A stretch of DNA of 64,000 nucleotides from the NCBI RefSeq assembly GCF_013466785.1, contig NZ_CP059163.1, positions 62,001 through 126,000 on the forward strand, written 5' to 3'. Below, in pieces: positions 55,272 to 64,000 of the stretch (its first letter is position 1; every line of letters begins with the position of its first letter). The position numbers and the translations under genes are program-made. The stretch is from Nocardioides marinisabuli (lineage in GTDB: Bacteria; Actinomycetota; Actinomycetes; Propionibacteriales; Nocardioidaceae). The notes beneath the pieces are model-generated. The model saw nothing but the letters and a program-made list of their open reading frames with translations. It was not told the origin of the DNA and did not search any database.

Positions 55272-55583
55272 TCACGGCACGTCCTCAGCCAGGGGACGCC
55301 GACACCGGCCCCGCGCGAGCGCGGGCAGGTCCTCGTACCGTCCCTCGATCAGGGCGATCCGCTTCGCCCGGCTCCATCCCTGGATCCGCTTCTCACAGGC
55401 GTAGGCCTCGTCCCTCCGCTGGAACTGAACCGCCCAGACCAGCCGCACCGGACGACGTCGACTGGGTGTGGTGTACTCAGCTCCCTCTCCGCGGTCGTGT
55501 TGGCTGATGCGGCGCTCGAGGTCGGTGGTGCTGCCGACGTAGAACGAGCCGTCGGCGCACTCGAGGATGTAGGTCCAGGCCAT
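55272..55583 (-). CDS. GIY-YIG nuclease domain protein (UPF0213/YhbQ-like)
   Basis: The 103-aa protein has the GIY-YIG motif in variant form (TYILECADGSFYVGSTTDLERRISQHDRG, with Y-I-L and Y-V-G), the catalytic Arg in the following helix, and the YACEKRIQGWSRAKRIALI region typical of this single-domain family. It predicts a metal-dependent endonuclease; biological role unknown. ATG 55583 is chosen because the longer frame would translate the adjacent tandem repeats. It is bounded by REP-like sequence on both sides. Confidence 0.88.
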   Translation of the reverse strand: MAWTYILECADGSFYVGSTTDLERRISQHDRGEGAEYTTPSRRRPVRLVWAVQFQRRDEAYACEKRIQGWSRAKRIALIEGRYEDLPALARGRCRRPLAEDVP

Positions 55584-55728
55584 GGCATGGACGCTGTCCT
55601 GATCCACGGCTGGGCGCTCCGGGTGGCGGCGACGCTCAGGACAGCGCTGAGGCTCAGCGGGGCTGTGCAGGACAGGTGGGCCGGTCACCGGGTCTCGGCG
55701 ACGCTCCTCGCTGAGGCTCCTGTCCGTC

Positions 55729-56475
55729 GGTCGAGCAGCGAGGGCCGAAGGCTCGAGCGTCGCCGAGACCCCCGCCACCACACGGCGTACGGCGGGCGCG
55801 CCACTCACCGGGTCTCGGCGACGTTCGTCGCTGGCGCTCCTCACTGCTCGACCAACGGCGGGAGTCCTCGTCGTACGCCGAGTGGGCACCTCACCGGGCC
55901 TCGACGGGCACACGTCGCTCGCGCTCCCACCCGTAGGTCGAGCAGCGAGGGCCGAAGGCTCGAGCGTCGCCGAGACCCCGCCACCACACGGCGTACGGCG
56001 GGCGCGCCACTCACCGGGTCTCGGCGACGTTCGTCGCTGGCGCTCCTCACTGCTCGACCAACGGCGGGAGTCCTCGTCGTACGCCGAGTGGGCACCTCAC
56101 CGGGCCTCGACGGGCACACGTCGCTCGCGCTCCCACCCGTAGGTCGAGCAGCGAGGGCCGAAGGCTCGAGCGTCGCCGAGACCCCGCAACCACACGGCGT
56201 ACGGCGGGCGCGCCACTCACCGGGTCTCGGCGACGTTCGTCGCTAGCGCTCCTCACTGCTCGACCAACGGCGGGAGTCCTCGTCGTACGACGAGTGGGCA
56301 CCTCACCGGGCCTCGACGGGCACACGTCGCTCGCGCTCCCACCCGTAGGTCGAGCAGCGAGGGCCGAAGGCTCGAGCGTCGCCGAGACCCCGCAACCACA
56401 CGGCGTACGGCGGGCGCGCCACTCACCGGGTCTCGGCGACGCTCCTCGCTGGCGCTCCTCGCTGCTCGACCAACG
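55729..56475. repeat. Tandem array of a 206-bp unit (about 3.6 copies) with internal inverted repeats
   Basis: Units start at GGTCGAGCAGCGAGGGCCGA at about 55729, 55936, 56142 and 56348 (periods 207, 206, 206); the last unit is partial. Each unit carries GAGCGTCGCCGAGACC followed about 50 bp later by its near complement GGTCTCGGCGACG..., and ends with CTGCTCGACC, complementary to its start. The copies differ at only a few positions. No gene is supportable in 55584-56599; the remaining flanks (55590-55728, 56476-56599) hold degenerate pieces of the same element. Confidence 0.9.
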
Positions 56476-56599
56476 GTGGAACCGCCGGGGCTCAGACGGC
56501 GCTGCCGGGTGGTGCTCGTCACTGCTGGATGCGTGGGTCGTGGGTCTCTCACCCTGGTGGCGGCTTGCAGGTGGGGGCGTGGGCCGGAAGGGTGGAGGC

Positions 56600-58585
56600 A
56601 TGGTCGGACGCATCCCTGTCATGGACGTCACGCCGCTGGTCGACCTCGGTCGACAGCCGGCGAAGGCGACCGTCGGTGAACCCTTTCCCGTCGCCGCCAC
56701 CGTGTTCCGCGAGGGGCACGACAAGCTGTCGGCGGAGGTGGTGCTGACCGGGCCCGACGGACGCCGCGCCGCACCGGTGCGGATGCGCAAGCTGGCCGAT
56801 CCGCCCGACCGCTACCTCGCCTGGGTGACCCCCGACGCGGAGGGCGCCTGGACCTTCGAGGTGCAGGCCTGGTCGGACCCGCTGGCCACCTGGCAGCACG
56901 CGGCGGGCCTCAAGATCCCTGCCGGCGTCGACGTGGAGCTGATGTTCACCGAGGGCCGCCTGCTGCTCGAGAAGGTGCTGGCCGAACTGCCGAGGGTCGA
57001 CCCCGCCCGCGAGGTGCTGGGCGCCGCGGTCGCAGCCGCCCAGGACACCTCGCGGCCCGCCGAGGCCCGGCTCGCCGCGCTCCAGGACCCCGCCCTGCTG
57101 GCGGTGCTCGAGGAGCACCCGATCCGCGAGCTGATCAGCGTCGAGGGCCCCTTCCCGGCGTACGCCGACCGCGAGCGCGCGCTCTTCGGCTCCTGGTACG
57201 AGTTCTTCCCGCGCTCCGAGGGCGCCACCCGCGACGAGAAGACCGGCAAGGTCACCAGCGGCACGCTGCGCACCGCGGCGAAGCGGCTCGACGCGGTCGC
57301 CGAGATGGGCTTCGACGTCATCTACCTGCCGCCGATCCACCCGATCGGCGAGGTCAACCGCAAGGGCCCCAACAACACCCTGACCCCGGGCCCCGACGAC
57401 ACCGGCTCGCCGTGGGCGATCGGGTCGAAGGACGGCGGGCACGACGCCATCCACCCCGACCTGGGCGACTTCGACGACTTCGACGCCTTCGTGGCGAGGG
57501 CTCGTGAGCTCGGCCTCGAGGTCGCGCTCGACCTCGCGCTCCAGGCCGCGCCCGACCACCCGTGGGTCACCGAGCACCCCGAGTTCTTCACCACCCGCGC
57601 CGACGGCTCGATCGCCTACGCCGAGAACCCGCCGAAGAAGTACCAGGACATCTACCCGGTCAACTTCGACAACGACCCGGAGGGCATCCGCCGCGAGGTG
57701 CTGCGGATCGTGAAGCTGTGGATGTCGCACGGCGTGCGGATCTTCCGCGTCGACAACCCGCACACCAAGCCGGTGGCCTTCTGGGAGTGGCTGCTGGAGG
57801 AGGTGCGCCGCACCGACCCCGACGTGATCTTCCTGGCCGAGGCCTTCACCCGCCCGGCGATGATGCGCGGGCTCGGCGCGGTGGGCTTCCAGCAGAGCTA
57901 CACCTACTTCACCTGGCGCACCGCGAAGTGGGAGATCGAGGAGTACCTCACCGAGCTCGCCACCGAGACCGACCACCTGATGCGGCCCAACTTCTTCGTC
58001 AACACCCCCGACATCCTGCACGCGTTCCTGCAGTACGGCGGCCCGGCGGCGTTCAAGATCCGCGCGGTCCTGGCCGCCACCGGCTCCCCGACCTGGGGCG
58101 TGTACGCCGGCTACGAGCTGTACGAGCACGTGGCCGTCAAGCCCGGCAGCGAGGAGTACCTGGACTCGGAGAAGTACCAGATCCGCATCCGCGACTGGGA
58201 GGGCGCCGAGGCCGAGGGCCGCACCCTCGCGCCGTACCTGACCCGGCTCAACCAGCTGCGCCGCCAGCACCGGGCGCTGCAGCTGCTGCGCACCGTGGTC
58301 ATCCACGGCAGCGACGACGAGAACGTCCTCGTCTTCAGCAAGCAGGCCGTGGCCGGCGACCCCACCAGCGACACCGTGATCGTGGTGGTCAACCTCGACC
58401 CGCACGCCACCCGCGAGACCACGGTGCACATCGACCTGCCGAGCCTGGGCATGGACTGGGGCGACTCCTACGTCGTCCACGACGAGATCACCGGCGAGGC
58501 CTGGAGCTGGAGCCAGCACAACTACGTGCGCCTCGACCCCCACCACGAACCCGCTCACGTGCTGAGCGTCAGGAGGACCGCGTGA
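56600..58585 (+). CDS. glgE: Alpha-1,4-glucan:maltose-1-phosphate maltosyltransferase
   Basis: The 661-aa GH13_3 enzyme has an N-terminal beta-sandwich (about 1-110) and a catalytic barrel with [19 protein letters not shown], nucleophile Asp in [18 protein letters not shown], general acid Glu in [13 protein letters not shown] and [14 protein letters not shown]. It extends glucan with maltose-1-phosphate made by Mak. ATG 56600 follows GGTGGAGG. Start GTG of treS overlaps its stop, so glgE-treS-mak-glgB form one coupled operon. Confidence 0.96.
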   Translation: MVGRIPVMDVTPLVDLGRQPAKATVGEPFPVAATVFREGHDKLSAEVVLTGPDGRRAAPVRMRKLADPPDRYLAWVTPDAEGAWTFEVQAWSDPLATWQHAAGLKIPAGVDVELMFTEGRLLLEKVLAELPRVDPAREVLGAAVAAAQDTSRPAEARLAALQDPALLAVLEEHPIRELISVEGPFPAYADRERALFGSWYEFFPRSEGATRDEKTGKVTSGTLRTAAKRLDAVAEMGFDVIYLPPIHPIGEVNRKGPNNTLTPGPDDTGSPWAIGSKDGGHDAIHPDLGDFDDFDAFVARARELGLEVALDLALQAAPDHPWVTEHPEFFTTRADGSIAYAENPPKKYQDIYPVNFDNDPEGIRREVLRIVKLWMSHGVRIFRVDNPHTKPVAFWEWLLEEVRRTDPDVIFLAEAFTRPAMMRGLGAVGFQQSYTYFTWRTAKWEIEEYLTELATETDHLMRPNFFVNTPDILHAFLQYGGPAAFKIRAVLAATGSPTWGVYAGYELYEHVAVKPGSEEYLDSEKYQIRIRDWEGAEAEGRTLAPYLTRLNQLRRQHRALQLLRTVVIHGSDDENVLVFSKQAVAGDPTSDTVIVVVNLDPHATRETTVHIDLPSLGMDWGDSYVVHDEITGEAWSWSQHNYVRLDPHHEPAHVLSVRRTA

Positions 58586-60396
58586 ACGACCCCCACCCCA
58601 CCTCGCAGGACCACGGGGCGCAGGTCACCCACGCCGACGGGCCGCCGCTGGGCGACGACCCGGTCGTCGACGGCCACACCGACTCCGGTGTCGACGTCGG
58701 CCACGCCGCGCACGCGACGCCCGACTGGTTCAAGTCGGCGGTCTTCTACGAGGTCCTGGTCCGCTCCTTCCGCGACTCCAACGGCGACGGCACCGGCGAC
58801 TTCCGCGGCCTGGTGGAGAAGCTCGACTACCTGGAGTGGCTCGGCGTCGACTGCCTGTGGGTGCCGCCGTTCTTCCCCAGCCCGCTGCGCGACGGCGGGT
58901 ACGACGTGGCCGACTACACCGGGGTGCTCCCGGCGATCGGCACGATGGAGGACTTCCACTACTTCCTCGACGCCGCCCACGAGCGCGGCATCCGCGTGAT
59001 CATCGACTTCGTCATGAACCACACCAGCGACCAGCACCCGTGGTTCCAGGCCAGCCGCTCGGACCCCGACGGGCCGTACGGCGACTTCTACGTCTGGTCC
59101 GACACCGACGAGCTCTACCAGGACGCGCGGATCATCTTCGTCGACACCGAGCCGTCGAACTGGACCTGGGACCCGGTGCGCCAGCAGTACTACTGGCACC
59201 GGTTCTTCCACCACCAGCCCGACCTGAACTTCGACAACCCCGCCGTGCACGACGCGATGATCGAGGCGATGAAGGTCTGGCTCGACATGGGCCTCGACGG
59301 GTTCCGTCTCGACGCGGTGCCCTACCTCTACGAGCGCCCCGGCACCGACGGGGAGAACCTGCCCGAGACCCACGAGTTCCTCAAGAAGGTGCGCCGCATC
59401 GTCGACGAGGAGTACCCCGGCCGGGTGCTGCTGTGCGAGGCCAACCAGTGGCCCCAGGACGTCGTGGAGTACTTCGGTGACTTCGAGTCCGGCGGCGACG
59501 AGTGCCACATGGCCTTCCACTTCCCGGTGATGCCGCGCATCTTCATGGCGGTGCGCCGGGAGTCGCGCTACCCGATCTCGGAGATCCTCGAGCAGACCCC
59601 CGCGATCCCGCACAACTGCCAGTGGGGCATCTTCCTGCGCAACCACGACGAGCTGACCCTCGAGATGGTCACCGACGAGGACCGCGACTACATGTGGTCG
59701 GAGTACGCCAAGGACCCGCGGATGAAGGCCAACATCGGCATCCGCCGGCGCCTGGCCCCGCTGCTCGACAACGACACCAACCAGATCGAGCTGTTCAACG
59801 CGCTGCTGCTGAGCCTGCCCGGCTCCCCCGTCCTCTACTACGGCGACGAGATCGGGATGGGCGACAACATCTGGCTCGGCGACCGCGACGGCGTGCGCAC
59901 CCCGATGCAGTGGACCTCCGACCGCAACGCCGGCTTCTCCTCGGCCAACCCCGGCCGCCTGGACCTGCCGGTGGTCCAGGACGCGATCTACGGCTACGAG
60001 TCGGTCAACGTCGAGGCTCAGATGGAGAACCCCTCCTCGCTGCTGCACTGGACCCGCCGGATGCTCCAGGCCCGCCGCCACCACCCGGCGTTCGGCCTCG
60101 GCGAGTTCCACGACCTCGGCGGCTCGAACTCCACCGTGCTGTCCTACGTGCGCGAGCACACCGACGAGGACGGCCACGAGGACGTGATCCTCTGCGTCAA
60201 CAACCTCTCGCGCTTCCCCCAGCCGGTCGAGCTCGACCTGCGCCGCTTCGAGGGCCGCCGCCCGATCGAGATCATCGGCGGCGTGCCGTTCCCCGAGATC
60301 GGCGAGCTGCCCTACCTGCTCACGCTCGCCGGCTACGGCTTCTACTGGTTCCGGCTCACCACGCCGGAGCACCACGAGGAGGGTCAGCTGCTGTGA
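58582..60396 (+). CDS. treS: Maltose alpha-D-glucosyltransferase / trehalose synthase
   Basis: The 604-aa GH13_16 enzyme has [21 protein letters not shown], nucleophile Asp in [17 protein letters not shown], Glu in [18 protein letters not shown] and [16 protein letters not shown]. It interconverts trehalose and maltose, feeding Mak. GTG 58582 overlaps the glgE stop and follows AGGAGGA. The first 48 residues are Asp/His-rich and likely disordered. Mak is separate here rather than fused. Confidence 0.96.
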   Translation: MNDPHPTSQDHGAQVTHADGPPLGDDPVVDGHTDSGVDVGHAAHATPDWFKSAVFYEVLVRSFRDSNGDGTGDFRGLVEKLDYLEWLGVDCLWVPPFFPSPLRDGGYDVADYTGVLPAIGTMEDFHYFLDAAHERGIRVIIDFVMNHTSDQHPWFQASRSDPDGPYGDFYVWSDTDELYQDARIIFVDTEPSNWTWDPVRQQYYWHRFFHHQPDLNFDNPAVHDAMIEAMKVWLDMGLDGFRLDAVPYLYERPGTDGENLPETHEFLKKVRRIVDEEYPGRVLLCEANQWPQDVVEYFGDFESGGDECHMAFHFPVMPRIFMAVRRESRYPISEILEQTPAIPHNCQWGIFLRNHDELTLEMVTDEDRDYMWSEYAKDPRMKANIGIRRRLAPLLDNDTNQIELFNALLLSLPGSPVLYYGDEIGMGDNIWLGDRDGVRTPMQWTSDRNAGFSSANPGRLDLPVVQDAIYGYESVNVEAQMENPSSLLHWTRRMLQARRHHPAFGLGEFHDLGGSNSTVLSYVREHTDEDGHEDVILCVNNLSRFPQPVELDLRRFEGRRPIEIIGGVPFPEIGELPYLLTLAGYGFYWFRLTTPEHHEEGQLL

Positions 60397-61895
60397 GCGA
60401 CCAGACGAGCACCCCCACGAGCGGCGACGGCCTGCCCGCCGCCCCCGACCCGCAGGTCTTCGTCGAGTACCTGGCCCGCACCCGCTGGTTCGGCGGCAAG
60501 GGCCGCCCGCTGGCCGTCACCGGCGTACGCCGCGTGGGCACGGTGCCCGGGGCGGTGCCGGGCGGGCCGCTGGTCCTGCTGTGCCTGGCCGAGGTGACCT
60601 ACGACGACGTGGGGCCCGAGGCCCCCGACAAGGTGGAGCACTACCAGGTGCCGATCGCCCTCTACGGCGAGGCGCAGGAGCGGCTCGAGCACGCCCACAT
60701 CGCCACCTGGGAGGACCCCGCGCGCGGCCGGCTGCACGGCTACGACGCCCTGCACGACCGCGGGGCGATGGCCTGCTGGCTGCGCTCCTTCGACCGGGCC
60801 GCGACCGAGCCCGGCGGCAACCTGGTCGACGACGACAGCTCGCTGGCCTTCCACCGGCTGCCCGGCCACGACCTCGACCTCGAGACCCACTCGACGCTCT
60901 TCTCCGGTGAGCAGTCGAACTCCTCCGTGGCCTTCGGCGAGGACGCGCTGATGAAGGTCTTCCGCAAGGTCACGCCGGGGGTCAACCCCGACGTGCAGGT
61001 GCACGAGGTGCTGAGCCGGGTCGGCTCCCCCGACGTCGCCGCGCTCTACGGCTGGCTCGACTGGGTCGACCCCGAGCAGCGCGGCGGCGACGACCACACC
61101 GACGACCCCGGCTCGGGCGGGGTGATGCAGCTGGCGATGCTCCAGCAGTTCCTGCGCACCGCCTCCGACGGCTGGGACCTGGCGCTCTCGAGCGTGCGCG
61201 ACCTCTTCCGCCAGCCCGAGCTGCACGCCTCCGAGGCCGGCGGCGACTTCGCCGGCGAGGCCACCCGGCTGGGCCGCACGCTGCGCGAGGTGCACGCCCT
61301 GATGGCCGAGCACTTCCCGACCTCGACGGTCCCCGGCGCCGACGTGGCGGCGACCATGGCCGGCCGGCTGCCGCCGGCGCTGGCCGCGGCCCCCGGGCTC
61401 GAGGAGCACCGCGCCGGGCTGGAGGCGCTCTTCGCCCGGGTCGGCGACCTGGGCGAGGTCCCGGTGCACCGGGTGCACGGCGACCTGCACCTGGGCCAGA
61501 CCCTGCGCACCGCGCTGGGCTGGAAGATCGTCGACTTCGAGGGCGAGCCGGCCAAGCCGCTGCACGAGCGGCTGCTGCCCGACTCCCCCTGGCGCGACGT
61601 CGCCGGGATGCTGCGCTCCTTCGACTACGCCCCGCGCGTGGTCGAGCGCACCTGGGCCGAGGACGACCCCGAGGGCTCGGAGGTGCGCGCCGCCAAGGCC
61701 GCCGAGTGGGCCAACCGCAGCAAGAACCACTTCCTCTACGCCTACGCCGACGGCGACATCAGCGACCAGCAGCGGACCCTGCTCGACGCCTACGTCGCCG
61801 ACAAGGCCGTCTACGAGACCGTCTACGAGACCCGCAACCGGCCGACCTGGGTGGACATCCCGCTCCAGGCCGTCGCCGAGATCGGAGCACCATGA
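60393..61895 (+). CDS. mak: Maltokinase (Mak/Pep2)
   Basis: The 500-aa protein has an N-terminal cap ([20 protein letters not shown]) and an aminoglycoside-kinase-like catalytic lobe with [14 protein letters not shown] (catalytic Asp) and [18 protein letters not shown] (metal Asp). It phosphorylates maltose with ATP to maltose-1-phosphate. GTG 60393 overlaps the treS stop; its own stop overlaps glgB (ATGA). Residues 230-245 hold an Asp/Gly-rich loop ([16 protein letters not shown]). Confidence 0.94.
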   Translation: MSDQTSTPTSGDGLPAAPDPQVFVEYLARTRWFGGKGRPLAVTGVRRVGTVPGAVPGGPLVLLCLAEVTYDDVGPEAPDKVEHYQVPIALYGEAQERLEHAHIATWEDPARGRLHGYDALHDRGAMACWLRSFDRAATEPGGNLVDDDSSLAFHRLPGHDLDLETHSTLFSGEQSNSSVAFGEDALMKVFRKVTPGVNPDVQVHEVLSRVGSPDVAALYGWLDWVDPEQRGGDDHTDDPGSGGVMQLAMLQQFLRTASDGWDLALSSVRDLFRQPELHASEAGGDFAGEATRLGRTLREVHALMAEHFPTSTVPGADVAATMAGRLPPALAAAPGLEEHRAGLEALFARVGDLGEVPVHRVHGDLHLGQTLRTALGWKIVDFEGEPAKPLHERLLPDSPWRDVAGMLRSFDYAPRVVERTWAEDDPEGSEVRAAKAAEWANRSKNHFLYAYADGDISDQQRTLLDAYVADKAVYETVYETRNRPTWVDIPLQAVAEIGAP

Positions 61896-64000
61896 CCCCG
61901 GAGCAGCCCGTGAGCACCACCGCCAAGCCCGTCAGCCACGACGAGCTCGACCAGCTCGTGCGCGGCGAGCACGGCCACCCCCACGCCGTCCTCGGCCCGC
62001 ACCCGCACGACGGCGCGGTCACCGTGCGCGTGCTGCGGCCGCTGGCCTCCTCGGTCACGGTGTGCGGCGAGTGGGGCGAGACCCCGCTCGACCACGAGCA
62101 CCACGGCGTCTGGGTGGGGGTGCTGCCGGTCGCCGAGGTGCCGGCGTACACGCTCTCGGTCAGCTACGAGGGCGAGCCGTGGGACTCCGACGACCCCTAC
62201 CGGTTCCTGCCCACCCTGGGCGAGATGGACCTGCACCTGATCAACGAGGGCCGCCACGAGCAGCTGTGGACCGTGCTCGGCGCGCACGTGCACCACTACG
62301 ACGCCCCCGGCACCCCCGGCGGCAGCGTCACCGGCACCTCCTTCGCCGTCTGGGCGCCCGCCGCGCGCGGCGTGCGGGTCAAGGCCGACTTCAACTCCTG
62401 GGACGGCCGCGAGCACCCGATGCGCCAGCTCGGCACCTCGGGCGTCTGGGAGCTGTTCGTGCCCGACGTCGGCAGCGGTACGTCGTACAAGTTCGCGGTG
62501 CTGGGCCCCGACGGCCAGTGGCGCGACAAGGCCGACCCGATGGCGGCCTGGGCCGAGAAGCCCGCCAGCACCGCCTCGCGCGTCTTCGAGTCCTCCTACA
62601 CCTGGGGCGACGACGCCTGGATGACCGCGCGCGCCGAGAAGGCCGCGATCGAGGCCCCGATGAGCGTCTACGAGGTGCACCTGGCCTCGTGGAAGAAGAA
62701 CTACGACCAGTCGATGTGGTCGTGGGAGCAGATGGCCGACGACCTGGTCGCCTACGTCTCCGACCTCGGCTTCACCCACGTCGAGATGATGCCGGTGATG
62801 CAGCACCCGTTCGGCGGCTCGTGGGGCTACCACGTGACGTCGTACTTCGCCCCCGACGCCCGCTTCGGCGACCCCGACGGCTTCCGGCTGCTGGTCGACC
62901 GGCTGCACCAGGCCGGCGTCGGCGTGATCCTCGACTGGGTGCCGGGCCACTTCGCCACCGACGAGTGGGCGCTGGCCCGCTTCGACGGCACCCCCCTCTA
63001 CGAGGACCCCAACCCCCAGCGCGGCTGGCACAAGGAGTGGGGCAGCCACATCTTCAACTTCGGGCGGCGCGAGGTGCGCAACTTCCTCTACGCCAACGCC
63101 GTCTACTGGTGCGAGGAGTTCCACGCCGACGGCCTGCGCGTCGACGGCGTGGCCTCGATGCTCTACCTCGACTACTCCCGCGAGGAGGGCGAGTGGAGCC
63201 CCAACATCCACGGCGGGCGCGAGAACCTCGAGGCCGTGCAGTTCCTGCAGGAGATGAACGCGACCGTCTACCGCCGGGTGCCCGGCGTGGTGACGATCGC
63301 CGAGGAGTCGACCTCGTGGCCGGGCGTGACCCGCCCCACCGAGCACGACGGCCTGGGCTTCGGCTTCAAGTGGAACATGGGCTGGATGAACGACTCGCTG
63401 GCCTACATGGCCAACGACCCGGTGCACCGCGCCTACCACCACGGCGAGATGACCTTCTCCCTCGTCTACGCCTTCTCCGAGAACTACGTGCTGCCGATCA
63501 GCCACGACGAGGTCGTGCACGGCAAGGGCTCGATGCTGCGCAAGATGCCCGGCGACCGCTGGCAGCAGCTGGCCAACCTGCGCGCCTACCTGGGCTACAT
63601 GTGGGCCCACCCCGGCAAGCAGCTGCTCTTCATGGGCACCGAGATGGGCCAGGAGTCGGAGTGGGCCGAGGCCCGCGAGCTCGACTGGTGGCTGCTCGAG
63701 CACCCCGAGCACCGCGGCGTGCAGAGCCTGGTGCGCGACCTCAACCGCACGTACGCCGACACGGCGGCGCTGTGGGCGCGCGACCACTCCCCCGAGGGGT
63801 TCATGTGGCTCGACGGCAACGACGCCGGGCGCAACACCTTCTCGTTCGTGCGCCGGGCCCCGGGCGAGCCCGACCTGGTGTGCGTCTCGAACTTCTCGGC
63901 CGTGCCGCACCACGGCTACCGGCTGGCGCTGCCGTCGGTCGGTGAGTGGGACGAGGTGCTCAACACCGACGCCGAGGGCTACACCGGCTCGGGCGTGGGC
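61892..64000 (+). CDS. glgB: 1,4-alpha-glucan branching enzyme (3' end outside window)
   Basis: About 703 residues are visible from ATG 61892. An N-terminal CBM48-type pair of domains (HPHAVLGPHPHDGAVTVRVL; GTSFAVWAPAARGVRVKADFN) is followed by a GH13_9 barrel with nucleophile Asp in FHADGLRVDGVASMLYLDYSR, Glu in VVTIAEESTSWPGV, and LPISHDEVVHGKGSML. Only the last few residues should be missing, as the usual length is about 730-740. It adds alpha-1,6 branches to glucan made by GlgE. Confidence 0.96.
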   Translation, partial: MTPEQPVSTTAKPVSHDELDQLVRGEHGHPHAVLGPHPHDGAVTVRVLRPLASSVTVCGEWGETPLDHEHHGVWVGVLPVAEVPAYTLSVSYEGEPWDSDDPYRFLPTLGEMDLHLINEGRHEQLWTVLGAHVHHYDAPGTPGGSVTGTSFAVWAPAARGVRVKADFNSWDGREHPMRQLGTSGVWELFVPDVGSGTSYKFAVLGPDGQWRDKADPMAAWAEKPASTASRVFESSYTWGDDAWMTARAEKAAIEAPMSVYEVHLASWKKNYDQSMWSWEQMADDLVAYVSDLGFTHVEMMPVMQHPFGGSWGYHVTSYFAPDARFGDPDGFRLLVDRLHQAGVGVILDWVPGHFATDEWALARFDGTPLYEDPNPQRGWHKEWGSHIFNFGRREVRNFLYANAVYWCEEFHADGLRVDGVASMLYLDYSREEGEWSPNIHGGRENLEAVQFLQEMNATVYRRVPGVVTIAEESTSWPGVTRPTEHDGLGFGFKWNMGWMNDSLAYMANDPVHRAYHHGEMTFSLVYAFSENYVLPISHDEVVHGKGSMLRKMPGDRWQQLANLRAYLGYMWAHPGKQLLFMGTEMGQESEWAEARELDWWLLEHPEHRGVQSLVRDLNRTYADTAALWARDHSPEGFMWLDGNDAGRNTFSFVRRAPGEPDLVCVSNFSAVPHHGYRLALPSVGEWDEVLNTDAEGYTGSGVG

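Noticed and set aside
55729..56475. CRISPR array
   Set aside because: The period is 206 bp, the whole unit is conserved rather than having unique spacers, and no cas genes are present.
55590..56790. Repetitive Arg/Pro-rich proteins on both strands across the tandem array
   Set aside because: The open frames only mirror the DNA repeat; they have no start context and no recognisable domain.

Overview
The window is very GC-rich. It has many GTG starts, 4-base ATGA/GTGA overlaps between operon genes, a complete GlgE trehalose/glycogen branch, a CobN plus ChlI-ChlD type cobaltochelatase, and the gpgP-rsfS-nadD-proA order seen in mycobacteria. Together these point to an actinobacterium, most likely Nocardioidaceae (Nocardioides-like). 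That taxonomic call is inference from gene content only.

Layout. 0-3.5 kb: a truncated secreted PhoX-type phosphatase, an AraC regulator, and a divergent Baeyer-Villiger-type monooxygenase. 3.5-6.9 kb: a cobalamin riboswitch followed by cobG-cobH-cobIJ. 6.9-15.1 kb: an accessory island that splits the cobalamin locus. It holds an SOS-box-preceded DUF222/HNH gene, a leucine-rich-repeat protein, a tyrosine recombinase, a Nudix hydrolase and about eight very small, mostly membrane, hypothetical genes in both orientations. These are separated by copies of one family of imperfectly palindromic GC-rich repeats. 15.2-37.4 kb: the main cobalamin block. It comprises cobM-cobL (minus), riboswitch-chlID-bluB-cobO-cobB-cobC-cobT-cobS (plus), cobU and cobD (divergent), and a long minus operon btuF-btuC-btuD-cbiX/ferredoxin-cobN-cobF-2H phosphoesterase-cobQ-cobK. 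That operon has one riboswitch at its head and a near-identical second copy inside it, just before cobN.

37.5-46.6 kb: mostly housekeeping genes. There is an ABM monooxygenase, a broken GlcD-like oxidase, tRNA-Ala(GGC) with two strong hairpins, gpgP-like phosphatase, rsfS, nadD, proA, an SGNH hydrolase, etfBA and an enoyl-CoA hydratase. 46.7-64 kb: alpha-glucan metabolism (glgX, glgP, then glgE-treS-mak-glgB). It is interrupted by a secreted M36 metallopeptidase, a GIY-YIG nuclease and a 206-bp tandem repeat array.

How it works together. The cob genes cover nearly the whole aerobic route from precorrin-2 to adenosylcobalamin; cobA and cobE are not in the window. They are under B12 feedback through four riboswitches, together with a BtuFCD-type importer. 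The glg genes build and recycle alpha-glucan from trehalose through maltose-1-phosphate.

Caveats. Four genes (cobT, btuD, proA and the GlcD-like gene) carry apparent single-base frameshifts, including the housekeeping gene proA. Base-calling errors in G/C-rich tracts are therefore a live explanation. The most unusual region is the 8.2-14.6 kb island, which resembles a cassette array but lacks canonical integron attC core sites.
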